A stretch of 64,000 nucleotides of DNA from Physcomitrium patens (GCF_000002425.4 NC_037260.1:8154730-8218729); one strand, 5' to 3'; shown: positions 33,783-46,424, counted from the first letter of the stretch. Numbers and translations: made by a program. The notes: generated from the letters alone by a model not told the origin.

Positions 33783-35077
33783 TTGACGAGGCTTAGGATG
33801 AAAGAACAGCAGCAGCAGCATCAACAGCAGCAGGCAGGGTCCACTAGCATCGATCGGGTCGTATTCCAGTGTAAGCCGCAGTGTATTCTTCTTTATGCCA
33901 GCGATTCGGTTGATCCGCGCCGCAGATTGATGCGCTGCAGAGCCCCACACGCGATTTGCCGAACAGCATTCAACCAGTGAACGGGACAAAGTACTGATAT
34001 ACTGATAGACCCAGCTCAGATTCTGGCGCCTTCCTTTTCCTCCCTCATCCAAAAGAAGAGAAGAGCAGGGCAGGGCCATCTTTCCCTTTCCCCATATTTA
34101 CCCTTCTTCTTCCCCTTCCCTTCCACTTCAGTGTCGGTTACTGTGCCTCATTCGCTTTTCCCTGCATGTAGATTCTGCCCCCACCCCCCCGCCCCCTCCC
34201 CACCTCCTCCCTAAAGCGTTCCAATCCGTTCATTGAGATTGCCATCCGATCGCTTTTCCTCCATAAAGTGAGTCCCATGTCCCTACCCCTACTCTCTTCC
34301 TATTCTCGTAAAAACCATTTCCTACCTTTACTATATTAACGTCGCTGTTAGATAATGTCATTCTCAGTCATTCTTCGTCATTCTTAGTCGTATTCGCCTC
34401 ATCAGGTATCCAGAATCTCCTTCTCTGGATGATTCTGGATGACTCTACTTTTGGGGTTTACACTTTCGTAATCTTTGTGAGCTGCGGATTTGCTTTCAAG
34501 GACATGTGTGTCTGCAGTTGGAATGTCGTTTAAGAGTTGGGGTTGTGTTATTATTTTTCTAGATGCGGAAATATGAAGATTTGAGATATTATATTCGTTG
34601 TATTTTATTACTAATGAGATAGGGATTTTGAAATTGGTATTTTTTTTGAGTTTGTATTAACCAAATACAAGTTTGGTTTGTAAAAATTTAACTTTACAAT
34701 CGAATACAAACACCACTACATGATTTTGAAATTGGTTTGTTCTACCAATAGAATGGTTTATCCATATACCTTCTAAAGTTTTCCCATTTTAAATATTTTA
34801 CATGCAAATAGCACCAATGATAAATTATTAAAATTAATATATGCAAATGCATAATTATACATTTCAAATTTAAGAAAACTAAGATTTCTAATATTTACTT
34901 TTAAGAAATAATATAATTTTAATACAATTTTTAGACATTAATATAATTTCTAAAGAACTTTTAAATAATATTACAATATTTTCTTAAAGATCCTATACTT
35001 CATCAAAATAGAAAATTTTGTCTTCTTTGAGAAATTTTTAATATCCATCTTATTTTTTTTTCAAAAAATAAAATGGA
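33783..35077. other. Right shoulder of the GC-rich island, then AT-rich DNA
   Basis: Bases 33783-34440 are pyrimidine-rich on the plus strand, with a CAG/CAA run near 33808-33830 and C runs near 34180. This could be a promoter-like flank but no gene is seen. From about 34.55 kb the DNA is AT-rich and featureless up to the D' LTR. Confidence 0.5.
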
Positions 35078-35616
35078 TATACTATCAAAGACATGAATTT
35101 CAAAGAACTAAAAGATCAATACACACTTGTGTCATTCGAAACGGCTAAAAAAATACTCAATGATGGTACAATATTAAATTAGAATGGCTATTATCAAAGA
35201 CAAGAAAACTAAAAAATCTTGAAACAAGACTAGGGACTAAAAAGGCATTGATAAGAGTGAAGAAGGTTTTATCCTTGCCTCCACATATACTATCTAACTA
35301 CAAACTATATACTGATATTCAAAAAGACCTCTGACATGTGTTTAATTTTCAAGGCACATATCTTAACTTACAGAGCAAGTTTTTTATATGAATGCTACAT
35401 TGTTAACTTATACCATAAGTTACTAATACAAGTGATACATGGCTAATTTGTTGGCCAAGTTTCTAATCTACTAATCACCTATAGATATGTATAAAGATAA
35501 AATTTTGTTTATAAAGCTTCTAAGAAGCCTTCTTATAAGATATTATCAAATTAACCTAATTTTATATATTCATAATATCTATATAACTATTAGAATAAAT
35601 ATGTATATCCATGACA
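35078..35616 (-). repeat. 3' LTR of D'
   Basis: In reverse complement it aligns with the D LTRs along its length (the TTGGCCAAG region, the AAGCTTC/GAAGC block, and the AAGAGTGAAG arm near 35253). It is about 540 bp, as in D. It keeps the CTTATCAA segment (minus strand, 35248-35255) described for D. Confidence 0.7.
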
Positions 35617-36186
35617 TTACTTCATTTTTAGAGACAAATTCCATGAGGAGTGGTGATCACATATTGAGGAAGTTTAAAATGAGATGAATTGTATTTGTTA
35701 CATATTTTTATCTTTGTTTTGTTCTAAAGTAGTTGATAGGTCTTTTTAGCCACCAATAATGTCTTATTTCAAGGTAAAAAGACCACCAAGTTATTTGATG
35801 ATTATTAAAGCATTAATAATTTTTTTCAAACAAAATATTAATAACACCATTAAATATTAGTCCTACTTCTAATAAAACCATCAAATATTGGGAGTCTCTT
35901 CTAAGGTCATGATGCCAAATATATTATATCTGGCCATTTATCTTGACTATGTGGTCTTTAAAATTGTAATAATTTTAATATCTCATCTAATAAGTCAACA
36001 AACAATGGCTCCTATGTTGAATCTGCTGGCTATTGATTCTCCATATCCTTAATGCCACAAATACACATAAACTAAAAACAAGGATAGAAGGTTGAATGTA
36101 GTCTTTCTTGAACTATATTTCTTTTTATAACAAAGATTTGTTATCCTTCATCTTATTTTTGATGGATGTTGTCAATAAAAAAGTAT

Positions 36187-36188
<2 letters not shown>

Positions 36189-36218
<30 letters not shown>
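36189..36218. repeat. Poly-T tract
   Basis: About 30 consecutive T in the decayed D' region. Confidence 0.9.
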
Positions 36219-36220
<2 letters not shown>

Positions 36221-36640
36221 AAGATTCTTGATTGGCTTTCATGTGTATTTACTAATATCATATCTATACCAATAAATAAGATATTTTAATCTAATTTAGC
36301 ATTGCCTTGAATCTAAGACTTCTTTAATCTCATATTTTTGATTATTATCCACTTCTATAAGAGGAGGTGGTATTTGTTGTCTTCTTAATATATCTATTGT
36401 CTTGTATGGCCTAAGAAGAGATACATGGAATATAAGATGGATCTTAATAGACTCCAATAGATACAATTAATAAGCAATTGGATTAATCTGTTCACATATA
36501 GGAAATGATTGAAGTCTATCGTAATCCAACTTATTATAAGGGTGGATAATCTTGATATTATGAAAAAATAACCATACCTTATCACCAACATGGAATTGAA
36601 GTTATTCCTCACAATAAGCATCTGCATTAAACTTTTGTCA
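36200..36640 (-). pseudogene. D' chromodomain region
   Basis: The minus-strand reading (SFPICEQINPIAYQL, then FHVSLLRPYK, then IEVDNNQKYEIKEVLDSRQ) aligns with the chromodomain region of D at 44939-45170. Fossil. Confidence 0.65.
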
Positions 36641-36664
36641 TTCTTAAGCTTCTTTTACTTGCAT

Positions 36665-37785
36665 TGTCATATAACATATATTCTTGCTTGAAAATGCATT
36701 GGGTAGTTAAATCTAGAAGGTAAGTAAAAATATAATAACAATCCTACTAAGTCAAATAGAATCTTGAATAAACTTTAAATAAACCTTAATAATCATAATT
36801 AAACTTTAAGTAATTCAAAATAAATTTAATTGAAGTTACAAAGAAACACAAAGAAATCCTAAATTAACCTCAATAAAAAATAATAAGAAATCTTAAAGAA
36901 ATATAAATATAAATCTTTAAATAAATAATAATAATTTTAAAAAAATATTATAAATAAAAAATTTAAAAATAATAAAAATCTTTAAAATACTCAAAATAAT
37001 TTTAAATCCTAATCAAATAATTTTAAATAAAATCTTAATAAACCTTAATCAAATCCTTAGTCAAATCTTAATTAAAATCATAATTGAATATTAATTAAAT
37101 ATTAGATCAAATCTTAATAAAATTCTAATAAAAATTCTAAATCCTAAACTAATTTTAATGAATCCTAATCAAATCCTAATTAAATTCTAATCAAATCCAA
37201 ATAAAATCCTAAATCCTAATTAAATCCTAAATCCTAAATCAATTCTAATGAATCTTTAATCAAATCCTAAATCCTAAATCAATTCTAATGAATCTTTAAT
37301 CAAATCCTAAATCCTAAATCAATCTTAATGAATCTTTAATAAAATCCTAAATCTTAAATAAAACTCTTAACATCCTTATAGTAGATTAATAATTCAATAA
37401 AAAATAATTAAATCATTGATTTTGACTCAAACTTTTTATACCTTATAATAATATAGTTAACAATAAGCACCAATATTTTGAACAATATTTCACATACCAA
37501 ATAGATGATAAATCCTAAAATGTACTCAGATATTGGCTAATCTCTTTTTTCAATCTTGATATCAATCTCTCCAAGCTAAAATATCTTAATTCTATTATTA
37601 AATACCTCTCAAAATTCGCATATATATTGGAAATAAATTTTATTATCCATATACACAAATTTCATCTCAATCTAATTAGTAGATTGCTAAAGATCTTGAA
37701 AACCCTTATTGACCCTCAAAATACTATTTTTGTGATCCTAACCTACTTAAAATTTTTCACCATATAATTGTATTATTACATGACA
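36665..37785 (-). repeat. Solo LTR, family B, inside D'
   Basis: This 1.12-kb LTR starts TGTCATATAAC and ends TTACATGACA. It shares with LTR B at 12421 the CTTGCTTGAAAATGC start, the AATCCTAA-type repeats (37000-37360) and the CTCAGATATTGGC block. It interrupts D', whose sequence resumes on both sides. The GC content of the repeats has dropped compared with the 12-kb copy, consistent with greater age. Confidence 0.65.
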
Positions 37786-39600
37786 ATGCCTTTATTGTTG
37801 CATTTAATAATAAAGGCACAACTAAAAGAAGTTCACGAATGACAAAAGATTTGCCAAATCTTCCACCTCAAGATTATCAACTTTTAAAAAGTCAAATATA
37901 TTAAGTCATAGATAATAACCATAATTGGCTAAGAAAGTTATTTGTTGAATAGAAAAATATACCATATTATTATAAGAAAACTCTGTGACTATTAAAAGAA
38001 TTATTCAATTATCTTATTGATGATACATCTCAAATATTACTCCAAAATTTGATTCATTTGCTCTATTTGGCCATTAGTTTGAAGATAAAAAGCCAATGAT
38101 TGCTTTATATCTATCTTTAATATCTTAAAAAGAATTTTCTAAAATCTTGATAAAAATTACATCTTTCTATTTGATTTAATATCTCTTTGTAATCCATAAT
38201 AGTAATGGATGTTAAAAAAAAAATTAACTATTTCTTTACCTATAATAGATTTTGTATATAGTACAAAATGTGCCATCTTGATGAATCATTCTACTATCAT
38301 GAATATAAAGTCATAAGAACCTAAGCTTGAAAGATCTATGATAAAATCCATAGAAACAGAAGACCATTGTTATTCTGATATAGGTAATGATTGAAGAAAT
38401 CCATAACATTGATGAGGAGAAATATTTGATCTTAAACAAATGACACATAATTATACAAATTCTTTAACTATATTCTACATTTGAGGCCACTAAAAATCAT
38501 TAAATATTAGGTTCAAAATTTTATTGTATCAAAAATATTTTATTGCTAAAAAATTGTGACAAGCTTGAAGAATGTATAATTATGCTTTGCCTTTTAGAAT
38601 GTATAATTGTCTCTTATAATATAGTAGATTTTTCTTGAATTCAAACTTAAAAGTATTCAAAGACTTAAAAGAATTATTCTTAATATCATGAATAAGAAGA
38701 TCAAAGGACATAATTGGTTGAATTTGCTTGAGAATGCTTAAATCAATAGTTAATGTTGATTTCATTGTTCAAAGATGGAAATGCTTTGTTGTCAAGAAAA
38801 TTATTCTTTGTTGATTAAAAGATGCATCTTTTTCTTTTGTTATAAGATAAAAATGTCTAGAAAAGACATCTAACAAATTTTGTTATTTTTTGGAACATTA
38901 AGTAATCTCGAAATCAAATCTTGATAAAAACATGCTCTAGGGGCCTTAACAACAATTCAAAACATGTGTTGACATGAAATACTTAAGGTTCTTGTGATCC
39001 ATATATATGTTGACTGGACTAAAAGTGCTTTCTAGATAATGACGCTATTCTTGAAATGAATCTATAATTAAAAAAAACTCTTTATTATAGATCTTATATT
39101 AATTTTGGCTACTGTAATATTTTTGGAAATAAAACCTATTAGATGGAGTATGTCATCTACTCCCATTTGTAACAAAACTACACCAATAATAAAATTTGAT
39201 GCATTTTTTTTCGTAAAGAATGCTTGAATAAAGTCAATACAATATAAGATTGATACAAAAATAAATACTATCTTTAAGGCTTCAAAAAATACTTCAACTT
39301 CTTTATTCTACTTAAGTTTGTATTTACATGTCAAATGAGTAAGAAGAGCCGCAACATGAAAAAAATTTCTTAATAAAGATTTGATAATAATTGACAAATT
39401 TCAAAAAATATTATATATTTTTTATTTTTTTTGAAATCTTTCAACCCATAATAGTTTAAATCTTTATAGGATCCATCATAAGGATATCATTTGAAATGAT
39501 GTATGCTAAGAAGTCAATTTGAGCTGTGTAAAATACAAACTTTTCTATATTAGCATATAATCCTATATCTTTTAGTTTTTATAATACATGAAAAATATTA
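37786..39600 (-). pseudogene. D' integrase, RNase H and RT remnants
   Basis: Minus-strand readings near 37.85-38.1 kb align with the D integrase around FANYGYQPQLDTFDF and FHCQTDGQMERMNQV. Near 39.05-39.2 kb they align with D RNase H (MGTDDILHPIAF), and near 39.35-39.6 kb with the D RT end. Very decayed. Confidence 0.6.
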
Positions 39601-39948
39601 AATTTATAATTTTTTGTAGGATTAATCAATTAACTTTTTTTAAAGTTTTAAGATTAAATTTGAATTTGATTAGAAATTAATTTAGAATTTAAAATTTAAT
39701 TAAAGCTTAATTATAATTTATTTAAGATTTTAATTTTGATTAGAATTTACTTTAAGATTTAATTTTTGATTAGAATTTGATTGAAATTTGAATTTAAGAT
39801 TTAATAAAAGTCTGATTTTCTATTATTAAGATTTAATTGAATTTTTTTAGGATTATATTAGAGTTATTAGGACCTTGTTGTTGCAATTTTTATTTTATCT
39901 TCTACAACTAGATGCTTGGTGCATATTCAAGTAAACTTTGAAAAATAC
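39600..39948 (+). repeat. LTR B fragment, inverted relative to the others
   Basis: In reverse complement, the segment from 39948 down matches the LTR B start (AAGCATCTAGTTGTAGAAG-like, then the TTGCAACAA block and repeats). It ends inside the AATCCTAA-type region. Truncated. Confidence 0.55.
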
Positions 39949-40053
39949 AATAATACTACCCTACAAAATTTGTATCACAATAAAGACCTTCTTTACTACA
40001 TTCATATATCATCTTATAAAACCACCTCAAGGATTTCTATACATCCAAACATC

Positions 40054-40595
40054 TGTCATAGACATATGCATGTAAGCTAGTAATTACATGTATAAATAGA
40101 TAAAAGTAAGTAAAAGTAGGTAAAATTAAGTTAATTATATTATATTTATTACAAAAGCTTCCTAGAAGCTTCATAGATACTGCTTTGACTTTATATGTAT
40201 CTTTAATTGAATTTTTGGATTAGAAACATGGTCAACAAGTTGGCCATGTGCCACACATGTTGTTAGCTTGAAGACCAAGCTAACTATGTGGCCCACACAT
40301 AGAAAAAATTACCTTGTAAGTTAAGGCATGAATCCTACAAAGTCAACACATATTGGAGGTCCTATAGAACATCGCCATATAGTCCGTAGTTAGATAGTAT
40401 ATATAGAGACAAGAGTGAAGCCTTCTTCACTCTTATCAACTTTTTTCTTGCTTCTAGTCTGGTTTCAAGGGTCTCTAGCAATAGCCATTCTAGTTTCTCT
40501 CTTAATATACATATTGAGTTATTTCGACTTTTTTATCTTTCTTTCAGAGAAGTCTCACTTGTTTATTTGTCTATATCAAGTTCTTGTCCTTGACA
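40054..40595 (+). repeat. 5' LTR of chromovirus D
   Basis: Runs from TG to CA, 542 bp. A TATA box starts at 40398. A dyad (AAGAGTGAAG/CTTCACTCTT, 40411-40434) lies directly downstream, and CTTATCAA at 40432-40439 is complementary to TTGATAAG at 40598-40605, just outside the LTR. Confidence 0.85.
40398..40439 (+). promoter_or_regulatory. TATA box, dyad and predicted start region of D
   Basis: TATATATA starts at 40398. The dyad occupies 40411-40434 with a 4-nt loop. The segment CTTATCAA begins exactly 34 nt after the TATA start, where transcription would be expected to begin. Confidence 0.6.
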
Positions 40596-40597
40596 GA

Positions 40598-40605
40598 TTG
40601 ATAAG
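40598..40605 (+). other. Candidate self-priming site of D
   Basis: TTGATAAG lies 2 nt after the LTR end and is the exact complement of CTTATCAA at the predicted transcript start. The geometry equals that of A2. A tRNA-iMet-like ATATCAAAGC at 40617-40626 is the competing candidate, but it is 21 nt from the LTR. Confidence 0.5.
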
Positions 40606-40836
40606 TGTACACTTACAATATCAAAGCTTCGTCTAATCTTGATTAAGAGTAGTTTATCCCTTTCTCTTGATAAGACATAAGCGTATTAAAAGTTGTGGAT
40701 TACCCTCTTTTAAATTGATATTGTCCTTAGTATTTTCTTTGTTTTCAAGTCATGTCTTTTATTTATCTTGAGCGATATTAGACATCTTTTTTTTCTAAGT
40801 GTTATCATAGCATAACTTGCTGAAATAAAGAGTATA

Positions 40837-41640
40837 ATGGCACAAATACAAGAGCAATTGAAGAAGTTAATACTTGCGATGGATCAACTCAATTTACCAC
40901 GACAAGGAGCAACAAGATTGGCAGGAAGTGAAGATATAGAAATGATTAGAGATGCTTCAATATCTGCACCAAATCATATCCCTTCTCTTATGGTGGAACG
41001 CCCTTCCAGTATTAGAGAACCTAGAATTCTTATATCCGAGAAGTTTGATGGCATTAGATCAAAATTTAGAGGATTTATCAATCAAGTACAACTTGTGATT
41101 GAATTTCAACCCCAAAGTTATCCAACTCCAAGATCACAAGTTAGATTCATTGATACGCTTCTTTCAAGTTCAACATTATCATAGTTTTCATCTTTTCTTG
41201 AACGACGAGATCCAATATTGGATAATCTGGAGGCTTTTTTGGTAGAGTTCTGATCCATGTATGGAGAACATGATGCAATTTGTGTTCCAACCAACAAGTT
41301 CCATATTTGGAGACAAAGTAATCAATCAATAATATTGTATGCTTCATAGTTTTGACAACTTGTAACTGATATCAAATGGGATGATGCTGCACTTGTTAGC
41401 GAATTTTTCTATGATTTACAATATGAGGTAAAAAAATTAATGATCAACTTACTTGATCCTCAAATATTGAGTCAAGCAATTGACTTTGCTGTGAAGTGCG
41501 ACAATTGTCTTTTTGAATTTTGATCTGAGAACCGTACAAGTGAACCTCAACATTACTATAATTCAATGGCAATACCAACATCTCTTCAACACATTCATTT
41601 GAAAGTAGAAGATATGTAAATTGATGCAGTACGTTTCAAA
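40837..41640 (+). pseudogene. D Gag
   Basis: The first open part (MAQIQEQLKKLILAMDQLNL, then ISEKFDGIRSKFRGFINQ) has the FDG-x2-x-K-FRGF-NQ capsid entry of chromovirus Gags, and the A2 Gag aligns with it (KFNGTRSKF-like at about 49460). Later decayed parts match A2 Gag up to the protease. Broken. Confidence 0.65.
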
Positions 41641-41819
41641 CCTTTTACTGAGCAAGAAAAGACTCGTCATCATTAGGAAGGATTGTGCTCATATTGTTGA
41701 GAATCTAAACACATTGCTCAACATTGCCCAAAGAAATAATACAACCATAAAAAAAAGAGTACGACGATCAAAGAAGATAGCATGTCAAAAAATAAATTTG
41801 TCTAGCTACAATAAGAATC

Positions 41820-42233
41820 GTGCGGTTGGAACCTTATACAACATCTAATGAAGGTCCTATTATCTCCTCAGAACCCTCTCTATATTTTATGATAAATATA
41901 ATTCTAGGACCTAAACATCACAAAGCCTTTGCCTTGCAAGATTTACGAGCCTCACTATGTTTTTTAGATGAAGAATTTGCTAAAAGACATAGCATACTTT
42001 TATTAAAGAAAACTATACATGTTCATGTAGAAATCATAGATGGTCGTCCGTTGTCTTCAAGAGATGTTACCCATGAAACCCTTCCTATAGAAGTAGCAAC
42101 TAATGGTCATAGTAGCTTTGTAATATTTAATATCATTAGATCTCCCTCTAATCTAGATATTTTAGGTTTATTATGGCTAAAAAAATATAATCCTGAAATA
42201 GATTGGACTTCTCGTAGTCTTGACTTTTCTTAA
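41820..42233 (+). pseudogene. D aspartic protease
   Basis: It aligns with the A2 protease: FALQDLRASLCFLDEEFAKR (active-site loop decayed), then EIIDGRPLSSRDVTHET, then FNIIRSPSNLDILGLLWL and KYNPEIDW. In A2 the loop still reads LDSGASAFF. Retropepsin family, fossil. Confidence 0.7.
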
Positions 42234-42545
42234 TGTATAATTAAGAGCATAATTAATCAAGTAAAAAGTCAAAAGTCTAGTATAATTAAATATACATTTG
42301 TAGGTGCAAGAGCTTTCTTACATGCTGTAAAAGAAGGATCACCTTATGTCATTTATGCCACACCTATTTCTACTCGTGGAAAGACTTTAAGTGGCATTCC
42401 AAGCTAAAATCAAGATTTTTAAGATGAATTTGAGAAGAAAAATGCAGATACTCTTCTTGAATATTGTTGCTATGATTGCTGAATTGACCTTCAAGAAGGA
42501 GCACAACTGCTATCTGGACCAATCTATAATTTATCACAAAATGAG

Positions 42546-43300
42546 TTGATTGAACTCAAGGAGTATATTGAAGAGAATCCGGTGAAGAACTTCATATGCC
42601 ATTCCAAATCTCCAACAGGAGCTTCAATTTTATTTATAAAGAAAAAAGATGGATCATTGCAGATGTGTATCGATTATCGAGGACTCAACAAAATCACCAT
42701 CAAGAATAGGTATCCGCTATCTTTGATATTTGGACTCCTTGATCAATTGAATCAATCTAAGATCTATACAAAAATAGATCTATGAGGAACATATAATTTA
42801 GTATGCATGAAAGAAGGAGATGAATGGAAGATTGCGTTTTGAATAAGGTATGGATATTTTGAATATAACGTCATGCCTTTTGGACTTACAAATGCACCAA
42901 TAATATTCCAACATGTAATGAATGATGTCTTTTGGGAGTTTTTAGATAATTTTGTTGTCTGTTACCTAGACAACATCTTAATCTATTCTAAGAACCCAGA
43001 AAAATATGAACTTCATGTTCATCATGTGTTACCAAAATTAAGAGATGCGAGACTCTATCCCAAGATTAAAAAGTATATATTTCACACTACTCAAGTCAAC
43101 TTCTTAGGATACATCATTTCAAATGATGGACTTATGATGGATCCTAAGAAAGTTCAAACTATTATGGATTGGAAGATCTCAAAAATGGTAAGAGATGTCC
43201 AATGCTTTTTTGGGATTTGCCAACTACTTCCGGATCTTCATCAAAGACTTCTCTCAAGTTATAACTCCATTTACATGTTTGACTTGTAAAGAAAAACTTC
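42546..43300 (+). pseudogene. D reverse transcriptase
   Basis: Motifs in order: [20 protein letters not shown], then [20 protein letters not shown], then MPFGLTNAPIIFQHVMNDVF, then VVCYLDNILIYS (the YLDD box with N) and the NFLGYIISNDGL connection. Standard chromovirus RT. Broken. Confidence 0.85.
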
Positions 43301-43319
43301 AATCGAATCAATAAGCGGA

Positions 43320-43740
43320 AGTAGCATTTGAAGCTTTAAAAACAACCTTTGTTTCTACACCAATTTTGTATCGCGTTGATTTTTCTAAGCCATTTTTTAT
43401 GAAAATAGACGTATCAAACTTTGCTTTGGCTGTCATATTGTGACAAATGGGAACAGATGATATACTTCATCCAATAGCTTTTCCTTCCAAAAACTTTTCA
43501 AGAGCCGAGATCAACTACGATATCTATGACAAAGAACTTCTTACAATTGTGAATTTTTTTCAAAAATATTGCCATTATCTAGAAGGCGCTTCTAGCTTAG
43601 TTGCTGTATACATAGATCACAAGAATCTTGAATATTTTATGTCAACATGTGTTTTGAATCGTCGCCAAGCCCATCGAAGTATGTCTTTGTCAAGATTTGA
43701 ATTCAAGATCACTTATTGATCAAAAAAACAATAAGATTTG
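43320..43740 (+). pseudogene. D RNase H
   Basis: It contains a FFMKIDVSNFALAVIL start, then INYDIYDKELLTIV, then [14 protein letters not shown] and NRRQAHRSMSLSRFEFKITY. It aligns with A1 and A2 RNase H along its length. Fossil. Confidence 0.8.
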
Positions 43741-43839
43741 TCAGATGCACTCTCTAATCAATCTTACCTTGCATCAAAGGAAGGAGATGTTGCTTTCGAT
43801 TAATAACAAATAATTCTCTTGAATCCAAATCATCTTCAT

Positions 43840-44917
43840 CTTCGAGTAATGGAATGAATATTAACTATTGATTCAACTTTCATTAAGCAAGTTCAGTCAA
43901 GTATATCTTCTGATCCTCTTATTTGTGATATTAAGAATTTTTTTTCAAAGTCTTATGATATATCCAAGTTTGAATTCAAGAAAAATCTACTATATTTCAA
44001 GGAACGCGTGTATGTTCGAGAAGGTGAAGCTTGATTATGTGTTCTTTAAGCTCGCCATGACTTTCTAGCAATAGGATATTTTGGGTACAATAAAACTTTG
44101 GAATTAATATCTAAGAACTTTTGGTGGCCACAAATGTCGAAAGCAGTCAAAGATTTTGTACAATCTTGAGATGTTTTCTCAAGATCAAAAACTCCTTGTC
44201 ATCAACTTTACGGACTTCTTTAGCCATTACTTATTTTAGAAGAACCATGGTCTTTTGTTTCTATGGATTTCATCATGGATCTTTCAATCTCAGATTCTTA
44301 TGACTCTATATTTGTGATAGTAGATTGTTTTACCAAGATGGCACATTTTATACTATGTACAAAATCCATCACAGGTGAAAAAATAGCTAAGCTCTTTCTT
44401 GACAATCTATCGCTATCATGGATTATCTAAGGATATTATATCAGATAGGAGAACTCAGTTTGTATCAATATTTTGGCAGACTCTTTTCAAGATTTTAAAA
44501 GTGGATATAAAACTATCTTCGGCATTCCATTGTCAAACTGATGGACAAATGGAGCGTATGAATCAAGTTTTGGAATTGTATTTAAGATGTACCATCAACT
44601 ACCAATAAGATGATTGGACAACTCTTTTATCATTGGCAGAGTTTGCTTACAATAACAGGGTACATTCTTCTACAAAACAAATACCTTTCTTTGCCAATTA
44701 TGGTTATCAACCACAACTTGATACTTTTGACTTTTCAAAAGTTGATAATCCTACGGCAAAAGATTTAGCTATTCATTTGTCAGAGCTATATGCAATGATG
44801 AAGGTGCAATTAAAAGAAGCTCAAGAACAACAAAAAGTCAATGTAGATGTCTATCGAAAGGAACAACTACCATTCCACATAGGTGACAAAGTATGGTTAG
44901 TTTGTCACAATATCTAA
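43840..44917 (+). pseudogene. D integrase
   Basis: A decayed zinc module (about 43990-44170) is followed by the core, with SMDFIMDLSISDSYDSIF, then HGLSKDIISDRRTQFVS, then FHCQTDGQMERMNQVLEL, then AEFAYNNRVHSSTKQIPFF. The catalytic-motif positions are recognisable. Broken. Confidence 0.8.
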
Positions 44918-44938
44918 ACCACTCATTTTTGTGACAAG

Positions 44939-45290
44939 TTGGACTATCGAAGGCCTGTACCATTTTCTATTTTCGCACAAATCAATCCAGTTGCATATCG
45001 TTTACATCTACTGGAGTCAATAAAAATCCATCCAGTATTCAATGTGTCTCTTCTTGAATTATACAAAATAATGGACATACCAAGAAGAAGAGAAGCTCCA
45101 CCTCATCATATAGAAGTGGACAATAATGAAGAGTTCGAATTGGAAGAAGTCTTAGATTCAAGGCGGTACCAAAATCAATTGAAATATCTTATCTATTAGC
45201 GTGGATATGACATTAGTAAATGCACATGGGAGCTAGTAAAGAATCTTATAAATGCAGTAAAGGCGATGGAGGCTTTTCATTAAGTACATC
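44939..45290 (+). pseudogene. D integrase C-terminus and chromodomain
   Basis: RPVPFSIFAQINPVAYRLHL, then HPVFNVSLLELYK, then the chromodomain start EFELEEVLDSRRYQNQLKYL. It aligns with A1 (8825-9172). Confidence 0.8.
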
Positions 45291-45404
45291 CATAAAAATC
45301 AAGATGAAAACCTTTCTTATAAAAGAAACAAGATCTAGGCAAGATAACATTTTACTTTTAATCCTTCTTTGTAGCTTCTTTGTATTTATGACGTTGAGGA
45401 GATG

Positions 45405-45826
45405 AAAAATCAACAACCAGTAGATTTGAGTGAAGAGCCTTTGTTTGTTGACCTGTCGGATGGGACATTACGATTGTCACAACCTTCAAGATAATGCAAT
45501 CGAGATGAAGATCTTCAAGAGCAACATGTTCTTCCTCGAATAGATGGCAAGATACAACGTGTTTGGTATCACGACCTTGGAAGGGACTCTCGATGTTTGG
45601 TGATTTTACTAGAGGTAGGAACAATTCTTGGTGGAGTTCTTAATATCTTATTTGAAGGAAGTTATGAAGGCTTCAACAACGATCAAATAATTGGGTGGAC
45701 TTTCCACCCTGGTATGGGACATTATCAATGCTTTAGAGGTCCTATCAATCATCTTCAAAGAGAACAAAGATCAGAGTATGTGGCGAATACAATTGGTCGC
45801 ATCATAGATTTCTTCAACATATGATG
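45405..45826 (+). pseudogene. D extra ORF downstream of the chromodomain
   Basis: The open part 45597-45824 contains GWTFHPGMGHYQCFRGPINH followed by LQREQRSEYVANTIGRI. It matches the A1 ORF at 9465-9689 residue by residue in the block G-H-Y, G, N-H-L, R-E-Q, E, A, with different synonymous codons. It ends about 40 bp before the 3' LTR. Decayed counterparts lie in D' (about 35.64-35.9 kb) and probably D'' (about 47.2-47.3 kb). The family is not recognised. Confidence 0.6.
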
Positions 45827-45865
45827 ACCACTTCTTATGGAACTTGCCCCTAGAAGAGGAGATAA

Positions 45866-46424
45866 TGTTAGAAACATATGCATATAAGCCGGTATCTACA
45901 TATATAAATAAGTAGAAGTAAGTAAAAATAGGTAAAAGTAAGTTAATTATATTATATTTATTACAAAAGCTTCATAGAAGCTTCATAGATACTGCTTTGA
46001 CTTTATAGGTATCTTTAATTGACTTTTTGGATTAGAAACGTCGTCAACAAGTTGGCCATGTGCTACACATGTTGTTAGCTTGAAGACCAAGTTAACTATG
46101 TGGCCCACACGTAGAAAAATTTGCCTTGTAAGTTAAGGCATGTGTCCTACAAAGTCAATACATATTGGAAGTCCTATAAAATATCGCCACATAGTCCGTA
46201 GTTAGATAGTATATATAGAGACAAGAGTGAAGTCTTCTTCACTCTTGTCAAATCTTTTCTTGCTTCTGGTTTAGTTTCAAGGGTCTTTAGTTTTCTTGTC
46301 TTTTGGCAATAGCCATTCTAGTTTGTTTCTTAATATACATATTGAGTTATATCGATTTTTTCATCTTTCTTTGAGAGAAGTCTCACTTTTTTTTATTTTT
46401 CTTTAATAAGTTTTGTCTTTGTCA
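45866..46424 (+). repeat. 3' LTR of chromovirus D
   Basis: 559 bp, starting TGTTAGAAACATATG, ending GTCA, and followed by target-duplication copy ACATC. The dyad is perfect over 13 bp here (GACAAGAGTGAAG at 46220-46232 with its complement at 46237-46249, loop TCTT). Confidence 0.85.

Larger units (their letters stand above)
35078..39948 (-). mobile_element. Old chromovirus copy D' (minus) with nested LTR B insertions
   Basis: On the minus strand, RT remnants (39.3-39.6 kb), RNase H (about 38.9-39.3 kb), integrase (37.79-38.7 kb), chromodomain region (36.2-36.64 kb), the extra downstream ORF (about 35.64-35.9 kb) and the 3' LTR (35078-35616) follow in family D order. A solo LTR B at 36665-37785 splits it between integrase and the chromodomain region, and an LTR B fragment at 39600-39948 truncates its RT side. 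Heavily decayed, with many breaks. Confidence 0.7.
40054..46424 (+). mobile_element. Chromovirus D, both LTRs present
   Basis: This is a 6.37-kb Ty3/gypsy chromovirus with 5' LTR 40054-40595, gag, protease, RT, RNase H, integrase, chromodomain, extra ORF and 3' LTR 45866-46424. It is flanked by a perfect 5-bp target duplication, ACATC (40049-40053 and 46425-46429). By eye the LTRs differ at roughly one base in ten, so the insertion is old. The coding part is broken in many places. Confidence 0.9.

Noticed and set aside
37786-37850. Plus-strand chromovirus fragment
   Set aside because: A short plus-strand resemblance to D at 44805 was coincidental. The minus-strand reading aligns continuously with D integrase.
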